NCBI GenBank assembly: GCA_905479705.1
Contig: CAJQNP010000285.1
Span: 1 to 32,400, forward strand
DNA length: 32,400 nucleotides
Source: an uncultured Gammaproteobacteria bacterium
GTDB taxonomy: Bacteria; Pseudomonadota; Gammaproteobacteria; UBA9214
Direction of reading: 5' to 3'
The stretch's first letter is position 1; the number at the start of each line of letters is the position of its first letter. This document shows positions 26,467 through 32,400 of the stretch, in pieces. The position numbers and the translations under genes were made by a program. Below the pieces are notes generated by a model that was not told the DNA's origin, did not search any database, and was given only the letters and a program-made list of their open reading frames with translations.

Positions 26467-27075
26467 ATGGCATCAGCTGCACTCGTTATCAACGATCGCA
26501 CCGACGCGCAGGAAGCTGTCGAGTTCGTCTGCGACAAGCTGGGCGGCTACGACCTGCGACTGCTTGACTGGGTGCGACTCTACCCGATGACGGAGGCCCA
26601 GCATCACTCACAGCTGGACGGTGAGTGCCCGCCGCTGACATTGAGCACCTGCTGGAAACCGCGAGAGGCCGATAGCGTCAGCAACCCGCCCCTGCCGCAA
26701 CACAAGTACCGCATCAAGGTGAATGTCTGGCAGGGCAACGACTACCCTGCCGAGGAAAGCAACTGGGGACGCATTCCGCCCCGGCCGATACGACGCCGCA
26801 GCATTCCCGATCGCTACACGACACGTGGCCTGTGTCGCTGGCGCTACCCCGACCGCATGGCCGCGACCGTGCACGCCCTTGCGCGGCCGTTGTTTCTGTA
26901 CCTGGCCAGCACCCGGCAGCTGCCGCTGAATCCCAGCGACAGCAATGCCAGTGCCTGGGGACATCGCTGGGCGGTTGACTGGCTAAAGTCCCGCCACCAG
27001 GAGCAGGCGGCGCAAGACCTGGTTACCCAGCTGATGCAGTGGACCCTGATTCAGAGCCAGGGACTGCCCGGGTAG
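26467..27075 (+). CDS. hypothetical protein
   Basis: Long ORF of coding-like composition; internal ATG at 26467 (MASAALVINDRTDAQEAVEFVCDKLGGYDLRLLDWVRLYP) preferred. Confidence 0.6.
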   Translation: MASAALVINDRTDAQEAVEFVCDKLGGYDLRLLDWVRLYPMTEAQHHSQLDGECPPLTLSTCWKPREADSVSNPPLPQHKYRIKVNVWQGNDYPAEESNWGRIPPRPIRRRSIPDRYTTRGLCRWRYPDRMAATVHALARPLFLYLASTRQLPLNPSDSNASAWGHRWAVDWLKSRHQEQAAQDLVTQLMQWTLIQSQGLPG

Positions 27076-27950
27076 GCGTCCGCCACCTCGTCATCCACGA
27101 CTTCACTGGCCGGCTGCATCACCTGCCGTGACATGGCCGACTCAAGCAGGGCAATGCGTTCAGCGGGAGGCAGCTTGCGGTGCAGGCGCTGCAGGCGCTT
27201 TTCCAGTGCCGGATCGGCCGCGGCCCGCTGCCAGAAACCCAGCAAGCCATCGGGTGCATACCCGGCGTTGGCCATTACCAGCAGCGCAATATCCGCCATT
27301 TCCTCTAGCTGTTGCTGGTCATACACACGGTCGAGTTCATCGAGATCGGTCGCCTCGACATATAACCAGCGCGTCATGCCGGTCCCGCTGACCGCCACCA
27401 TGCCCTGCGTCAGGACCATGATGCCAACACTGGCGGCAATATCAGTCAGTCCGAACATCAACTCGGTGCCCAGGCCGAACTCGACCGGGTCGGTATGCCG
27501 CGCCAGGCCATGCGCCAGCTCACAGGCAAGCAAACCGGACAGCTCGTCCGGCGTCTCGATCACATCAAACAGGCCCGACCAGACAAACAGGGTGTTGCCC
27601 GGGATCGCGCGCATATCGACGACATCCGGCGCATCAAACAGGTAGATGCGCCAGTCGTCAGGATTGACCCCGGAACCCGCCGCCAGACGGGAGAACCGGT
27701 CAAGCAGCAGGTAATAATTCCTGCTGCTGTCATCGACCACGTGGTCCTCGCGCAGGTCCTCGAGGACGCTATCCGCATGCTCCTCTTCAAGCAGCGTGGT
27801 TGTGCTGGCCTGTGGCAGGGCGCCGGCCGGAATACGTGCCTGCTGTACCGTACAGGCAGAGAGCAAGGTCAGTAACAGGAGGATAGCCAGCTGTTGTAAT
27901 TGTTGTTTCAGCCAGTACATGACGCCCCATTGCATCACATCGACAGGCAC
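27051..27950 (-). CDS. M48-like peptidase-fold lipoprotein with altered zinc motif (CELAH)
   Basis: Lipobox LLTLLSACTVQ; NTLFVWSGLFDVIETPDELSGLLACELAHGLARHTDPVEFG; YDQQQLEEMADIALLVMANAGYAPDGLLGFWQR. Confidence 0.8.
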   Translation of the reverse strand: MPVDVMQWGVMYWLKQQLQQLAILLLLTLLSACTVQQARIPAGALPQASTTTLLEEEHADSVLEDLREDHVVDDSSRNYYLLLDRFSRLAAGSGVNPDDWRIYLFDAPDVVDMRAIPGNTLFVWSGLFDVIETPDELSGLLACELAHGLARHTDPVEFGLGTELMFGLTDIAASVGIMVLTQGMVAVSGTGMTRWLYVEATDLDELDRVYDQQQLEEMADIALLVMANAGYAPDGLLGFWQRAAADPALEKRLQRLHRKLPPAERIALLESAMSRQVMQPASEVVDDEVADAYPGSPWL

Positions 27951-28120
27951 GGGTTCAAGGAGCCGCCGCGTGGCGTGTCCAGCAGGCCTGCGAAAAACGG
28001 CCTCGAAAACCGGGAATCAGGGCACGGACCGGTCTGGATATAACCGGTAAACTATTGATTGCATTCGTAACGCGATTGGGTCAAAGTACGCACCCATATC
28101 GTTTCAAGGGGATATGGATT

Positions 28121-29017
28121 ATGAAGACCAGTCTACTATTCTGCTGCCTCACGCTTACCCTTCTCACCCCTGTCAGCCACGCTGCAGACTCCCCTACCCG
28201 GCTGGCAAAGCTGGAACCCAACCAGCCGGCCGTGGACGCTACCGCACAGATCCCGTGGCAGGCGCTGAACCCGAAAAAACTGCAACTCAAGTCTGCCTCT
28301 GCGCTGGTACTCGATGAGGATGGCAATGATATCTATACCAAGGCCATCAACGAAGCGGTCCCGATCGCATCGATCACCAAGCTGATGACCGCCATGGTGG
28401 TACTGGACGGCAAGCTGGACATGGATGAAAAGATCGTCATCACCAAGGATGACCGCGACCTGATCCAGCTCACCGGTTCACGCCTGCAGTACGGTGCTAC
28501 GCTGAAACGCAAGGAGATGCTGCAACTGGCCTTGATGTCATCCGAGAACCGCGCGGCCAACGCGCTCGGACGAACATGGCCGGGTGGCATGAGGGAGTTC
28601 ATCAAGGCCATGAACAGGAAGGCCCTGGCGCTGGGCATGAAGTCCAGTCAATTTGCCGACCCGGCAGGTCTGGACCCCGGGAATGTCGCCTCGGCAGAGG
28701 ACGTGGCAAAGATGGTGCGCGCCGCCATGCGTTACCCGGAGATTCGCAAGGCCACAACCACCCGCTCGGCCAGCGTCTATCCCTACAAGGATCGCGGTGA
28801 CCTGCGCTACAGCAACACCAACCGCCTGCTGAAGAACAATAGCTGGGATATCCAGCTGAGCAAGACCGGCTACCTTAACGAGGCCGGGCGCTGCCTGGTG
28901 ATGCATACCGAGATCGCCGATGAACCGCTCACCATTGTATTGCTGAACTCCTTCGGCAAGCTCACGCCGTTCGGTGACTCCAACCGTATTCGCAAGTGGA
29001 TAGAGAACGGAATCTAG
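28121..29017 (+). CDS. pbpG: D-alanyl-D-alanine endopeptidase (PBP7/8)
   Basis: Signal peptide MKTSLLFCCLTLTLLTPVSHA; SITKLMTAMVV (SxxK), SENRAAN (SxN), LSKTGYLNEAG (KTG). Confidence 0.92.
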   Translation: MKTSLLFCCLTLTLLTPVSHAADSPTRLAKLEPNQPAVDATAQIPWQALNPKKLQLKSASALVLDEDGNDIYTKAINEAVPIASITKLMTAMVVLDGKLDMDEKIVITKDDRDLIQLTGSRLQYGATLKRKEMLQLALMSSENRAANALGRTWPGGMREFIKAMNRKALALGMKSSQFADPAGLDPGNVASAEDVAKMVRAAMRYPEIRKATTTRSASVYPYKDRGDLRYSNTNRLLKNNSWDIQLSKTGYLNEAGRCLVMHTEIADEPLTIVLLNSFGKLTPFGDSNRIRKWIENGI

Positions 29018-29040
29018 CAGGCCAGTTCAGCTGGCCTGCT
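29016..29040 (+). terminator. hairpin overlapping the pbpG stop codon, possible terminator
   Basis: AGCAGGCCAG-ttcag-CTGGCCTGCT, 10-bp perfect stem; weak T tract. Confidence 0.5.
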
Positions 29041-29055
29041 TCAGTGATTGCCCAC

Positions 29056-29805
29056 CTAGTAGGCTGAAAACACCTTCTGCAGCAACTCGGTGCTGCGTGC
29101 AGCCGGATTCTTGCGGATCTTGCGTTCTTCCCTGGCAATCATCAGGAACAGACCGTCGAGTGTCTTTGAGGTAATGTAACCGTCGATGTCCGTGGCAGTC
29201 GCAGGCATCATGCCGGCAAACCCGCCTGCAGCACCCAGCATGTCTTTATAGGCCGAGGTCACCCCGGTACTTGCCGTGGCCGTCTCGACGATCGGCCGCA
29301 TGCGTTGCGTCAACTCGGCCTCCGTGTTGCCACGGAAATACTCGGTTGCCGCATTATCCGGCCCGCTCAGGATACCCTGCGCATCCTGCACACTCATCTC
29401 CTTGATTGCCCCAGAAAAAATGTCTGCCGCCTCAGGTACGGCCTGTTCCGCGGCAGTATTCATGGTGTCAATAAACTCATCGGCCATCTCGTCCTGCCCC
29501 ACCGTACGCAGGGATGACTCGACCCAGGACAGGCTGTCCGGCATCGGGATGCGCACCTTCTTGTTGTCGAGAAAGCCACCCGGCTGGCCAAGCTTGTTCA
29601 CGGCAAACTGTGTGCCCTTGTCCAGCGCCTGCTTCAGGCCTGCAACCAACTCGTCATTCGTGAGGTCTGTTGCTGGTACGGCGACACCGGATGAATCCAG
29701 CGCCTCCCTGGCTGAATCAAGGTACTGCGACAAGTCGGCCTGTACCGGCAGCGTGACCAGCAGCAACAGCAGGACGGGCGTAGCTACATACTGAATTGAT
29801 TTCAT
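29056..29805 (-). CDS. DUF4197 domain-containing exported protein
   Basis: Signal peptide; AVNKLGQPGGFLDNKKVRIPMPDSLSWVESSLRTVGQDEMADEFIDTMNTAAEQAVPEAADIFSGAIKEMSVQDAQGILSGPDNAATEYFR. Confidence 0.9.
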   Translation of the reverse strand: MKSIQYVATPVLLLLLVTLPVQADLSQYLDSAREALDSSGVAVPATDLTNDELVAGLKQALDKGTQFAVNKLGQPGGFLDNKKVRIPMPDSLSWVESSLRTVGQDEMADEFIDTMNTAAEQAVPEAADIFSGAIKEMSVQDAQGILSGPDNAATEYFRGNTEAELTQRMRPIVETATASTGVTSAYKDMLGAAGGFAGMMPATATDIDGYITSKTLDGLFLMIAREERKIRKNPAARSTELLQKVFSAY

Positions 29806-29856
29806 GGCGAGTAAATCCTCCGGGTTATTAGTATAAGTGTAGCTGCCCTGCGGCGA

Positions 29857-30603
29857 TCAGACACGCACCTTCTCAAGGCCATCACTCATCAGTGGCTTGA
29901 GGGTTGTCAGCAACGACTTGAACAGCAGCCGGTTGTCGCGTTCTTCCGCGGCAAGCAACTCCTTCATGTGCTGGCGCCGGGTCGGCATGGCAAAGCAGGC
30001 CGGGCAGGAATCGGCGATGACCGGCAGAGCGTTATCCTGCGCAAAATCCCGCGTCTGGCGTTCACGCACATACACCAGCGGACGAATGACGCGCAGGTCT
30101 CCGTCATCATTGCGGTAGTGGGCCTTCATGGTCTGCAGGCGACCACCGTGAAAGGCCGACATGAGAAAACTCTCGGCCAGGTCATCGAGATGCTGCGCCA
30201 GGGCGATGACGTTATAACCCTGTTCGCGGGCAGTCTGGTAGATCAAGCCGCGCTTCAGACGCGAGCAAAAACTGCAGTAGGACTTCCGCCCCATGTGCGC
30301 CTGCGCCATCTCCATGATCGGCTTGCGAACGTAGTGGTAATCGACACCCAGTGATTTTAGGTAGGGAATCAGCCCGGAGGGATCGAAATCACCGGCCATC
30401 GGATCAATGGTGACTGCCCCCAGCTGGAAAGTAATCGGTGCACGTTGCTGCAGGTTATGCAGGATGTGCAACAGTGACAGGGAGTCCTTGCCGCCCGACA
30501 GCCCCAGCAGCAGCCGGTCTCCATCACGGATCATGCCGAAATCGGCAACGGCGCGCCCGGTCAGCCTTGCAAGGGGTTTTGAGGGTGTCCTGAATCCAGT
30601 CAT
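29857..30603 (-). CDS. ttcA: tRNA 2-thiocytidine biosynthesis protein TtcA-like (PP-loop)
   Basis: LLGLSGGKDSLSLLHIL (PP-loop SGGKDS), YCSFCSRLKRGLIYQ (CxxC), ADSCPACFAMPTRR (CxxC). Internal ATG at 30603 preferred over ORF start 30723. Confidence 0.85.
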   Translation of the reverse strand: MTGFRTPSKPLARLTGRAVADFGMIRDGDRLLLGLSGGKDSLSLLHILHNLQQRAPITFQLGAVTIDPMAGDFDPSGLIPYLKSLGVDYHYVRKPIMEMAQAHMGRKSYCSFCSRLKRGLIYQTAREQGYNVIALAQHLDDLAESFLMSAFHGGRLQTMKAHYRNDDGDLRVIRPLVYVRERQTRDFAQDNALPVIADSCPACFAMPTRRQHMKELLAAEERDNRLLFKSLLTTLKPLMSDGLEKVRV

Positions 30604-30667
30604 GTCGTGGATGATGCCAGAAAGCCATGGTTGCGATGACTGCCACGGCACGTTTAGCGCCTGTGTT

Positions 30668-30853
30668 TGTACAGGAGTAGCCTTCTCCTGGCGACCTTGA
30701 ACACATTTTGTACAACTATACAAAGTTACATCTCATTGAATTATCTGATATTTATATATCTCTGTACGATTTCAGGTAATTTTTTACTTGAAATGTACAA
30801 TTTTTGTATTAATATGATCTCTAAACAGGCAGACGTTGTTCACATCTTGTACA
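30668..30853. promoter_or_regulatory. cluster of TGTACA palindromes, candidate operators of the downstream CarH/LitR-like regulator
   Basis: TGTACA at 30668-30673, 30709-30714, 30794-30799, 30848-30853, plus TGTACG at 30763-30768. TACA also recurs at 30711, 30719 and 30727. Confidence 0.65.
30788..30815 (+). promoter_or_regulatory. candidate sigma70 promoter for the fasciclin-like gene
   Basis: TTGAAA (30788-30793), 16-bp spacer, TAATAT (30810-30815); a TGTACA palindrome lies in the spacer. Confidence 0.6.
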
Positions 30854-30913
30854 CCTCCTGCATCGAGACAAACATCTGAACCGCTGAAACCAATACGAAT
30901 AGAGGATGTAAAC

Positions 30914-31393
30914 ATGAACACTTACACACTCAACTTCATAAGGATCTATTCACTGATGTTCCTGCTGGCCGTTTTCACGACCAGCGGTTATGCCGGTGAG
31001 CAAGGCCGCAACAACCTGCCCACCATCGCCGATACCACGGATGGTTTTTCCGTGCTGTCCGCCGCCCTGCAGGCAACCGGATTCGATGCAGTGCCTGACG
31101 GCAGGAAGCAGTACACGGAGTTCGCCCCGGCGGACGAGGCCTTTCTGCAATTACTGAAGAACCTGGGCCCGACTCCCGAACAACTGCTGAGCCAGCCTGG
31201 GCTGGTTGCAACCGTTCTGAAGTTTCACGCGACCCGTGGCAACCACTACCCCAACAGAGTGATCGGTGCAGGCGTACTGAAGATGCCGGATCGCAATGTC
31301 AAGGCCATCACTGTCACTGCAGAAGGCGCCATGATCCGGGACGCCGTTATCAAGACAGCTGACCTGCGCGCCATCCTGCCGGGCGCACTTTGA
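30914..31393 (+). CDS. secreted fasciclin-domain-like protein
   Basis: ATG at 30914; signal peptide NFIRIYSLMFLLAVFTTSGYAGEQ; FSVLSAALQATGFDAV...YTEFAPADEAFLQLLKNLGPTPEQLLSQPGLVATVLKFHATRGNHYPNRVIGAGVLKMPD. Confidence 0.85.
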   Translation: MNTYTLNFIRIYSLMFLLAVFTTSGYAGEQGRNNLPTIADTTDGFSVLSAALQATGFDAVPDGRKQYTEFAPADEAFLQLLKNLGPTPEQLLSQPGLVATVLKFHATRGNHYPNRVIGAGVLKMPDRNVKAITVTAEGAMIRDAVIKTADLRAILPGAL

Positions 31394-31413
31394 TTGCCGG
31401 GATAACCAGGATC

Positions 31414-31473
31414 AGGTCACCCCGAACAACCCTTGTGATTGAGAAAGTTCAGACACCATGACCGGGGTGACCT
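31414..31473. repeat. 11-bp perfect inverted repeat between the fasciclin-like gene and the regulator
   Basis: AGGTCACCCCG (31414-31424) and CGGGGTGACCT (31463-31473), 38-nt loop. Confidence 0.7.
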
Positions 31474-31502
31474 TGAATCTGCAGCAGCAAATGAGAACTG
31501 AC

Positions 31503-32400
31503 ATGAATACAAACATAGCGACGATGGAACAGAGGGATCTCTTCCCGATACGCACGGTAGCCTCGAAGACCGGCGTAAACCCGGTTACCCTGCGCGCCTG
31601 GGAACGTCGCTACGGCCTGATAAAACCCGCGCGCACAGCCAAGGGCCATCGTCTCTACAGCCAGCAGGATGTCGATCGCATCAAGCAGACGGTTTCACTG
31701 CTGGATCGCGGCATATCGATCAGCCAGGTCAGCAAAAACCTGGAGACGGAACCACCCGAAAATACACAAACAACCGCGCACAGCTGTGACACCTGGACCG
31801 CGTACCGCGCACAGGCAATCATGGCGATCATCCGTTTCGACGAGAACCAGCTGAACCTGCTTTACAACGAGGCATTGTCACTCTATCCCATCGACGTGGT
31901 AACCGAACACATGTTGCTTCCCCTGCTGGTCAGCCTGGGTGAGCGCTGGGCCAACTCCGACGGCAGCATTGCCGAGGAACATTTCTTCGGGGCCTTCATG
32001 CGCAACAAACTGGGGGCCCGCTTGCACCATCGTCACTGGACACCCACGGGCAAGAAATTGCTGGTGTCATGCATGCCCGGGGAACACCACGAAATAGGCA
32101 CCATGCTGTTTTCACTGGCGGCGCACGATCACGGTTTGAGGATTGTCTACCTGGGTGCTGACATGCCACTGAGGGAGCTGGTGCTGACGGCAAAACGTGC
32201 GGCATGCGACGCCATCGTCATATCGTCGTCGATTGATCCACACGAACACATCCTGGCACACGAGCTGCCAGGGCTCGTTAACAGCTCGCAGTATCCGGTA
32301 ATCATTGGCGGCCAGACCTCGATTAGCTGCGCAGACGCCATCAAGAGAGCGGGTGCACATGCCATCGGTACCAGGATCAGGGAATCCATCAGGCGAATGG
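31503..32400 (+). CDS. MerR-family regulator with cobalamin-binding photoreceptor-type domain (CarH/LitR-like), C-terminus beyond window (partial)
   Basis: Frame open to window end, so not in the ORF track. MerR HTH FPIRTVASKTGVNPVTLRAWERRYGLIKPARTAKGHRLYSQQDVDRI; WANSDGSIAEEH (Wx9EH); EHHEIG (ExHxxG); B12-fold HDHGLRIVYLGADMPLRELV...YPVIIGGQTS. Alternative in-frame starts at 31458 and 31491. Confidence 0.9.
   Translation, partial: MNTNIATMEQRDLFPIRTVASKTGVNPVTLRAWERRYGLIKPARTAKGHRLYSQQDVDRIKQTVSLLDRGISISQVSKNLETEPPENTQTTAHSCDTWTAYRAQAIMAIIRFDENQLNLLYNEALSLYPIDVVTEHMLLPLLVSLGERWANSDGSIAEEHFFGAFMRNKLGARLHHRHWTPTGKKLLVSCMPGEHHEIGTMLFSLAAHDHGLRIVYLGADMPLRELVLTAKRAACDAIVISSSIDPHEHILAHELPGLVNSSQYPVIIGGQTSISCADAIKRAGAHAIGTRIRESIRRM

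Noticed and set aside
30603-30723. N-terminal extension of ttcA to 30723
   Set aside because: Would begin inside the TGTACA cluster and adds sequence with no PP-loop similarity; ATG 30603 fits the usual N-terminus better.
31394-31502. Cobalamin riboswitch upstream of the B12-type regulator
   Set aside because: The gap is only about 110 nt and I see no B12-box-like sequence; only the simple inverted repeat is supported.

Overview
This looks like a 32.4-kb stretch of ordinary gammaproteobacterial chromosome with dense short operons on both strands. I see no phage, CRISPR array, rRNA or tRNA. Recognisable genes: a TlpA-like thioredoxin (cut by the left edge), a glutaredoxin-like protein, an NTF2-like protein, rapA, DUF2845, a GNAT acetyltransferase, ppnN, a DnaQ-like exonuclease, a cupin, a YchJ/SEC-C protein, a DUF4212 + VC_2705-type sodium:solute symporter pair, a SprT-like protein, a soluble Cache-like protein, an inositol monophosphatase-family enzyme, slipin + NfeD, an isoaspartyl methyltransferase with a signal peptide overlapping a membrane spermidine-synthase-like protein, a quinone oxidoreductase, a DsbB-like protein, an M48-like protein with an altered zinc motif, pbpG, DUF4197 and ttcA. 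Intergenic REP-like GC-rich palindromes occur at about 15.3, 17.05 and 23.8-24.05 kb. The most interesting locus is the right end (about 30.65-32.4 kb). There a MerR + cobalamin-binding regulator with the CarH/LitR photoreceptor signature (Wx9EH and ExHxxG) lies downstream of a secreted fasciclin-like gene. The intergenic region between ttcA and that gene carries a dense cluster of TGTACA palindromes, one of them inside a plausible sigma70 promoter. I read this as a candidate light/B12-controlled module. All family calls come from reading motifs; no database search was run.
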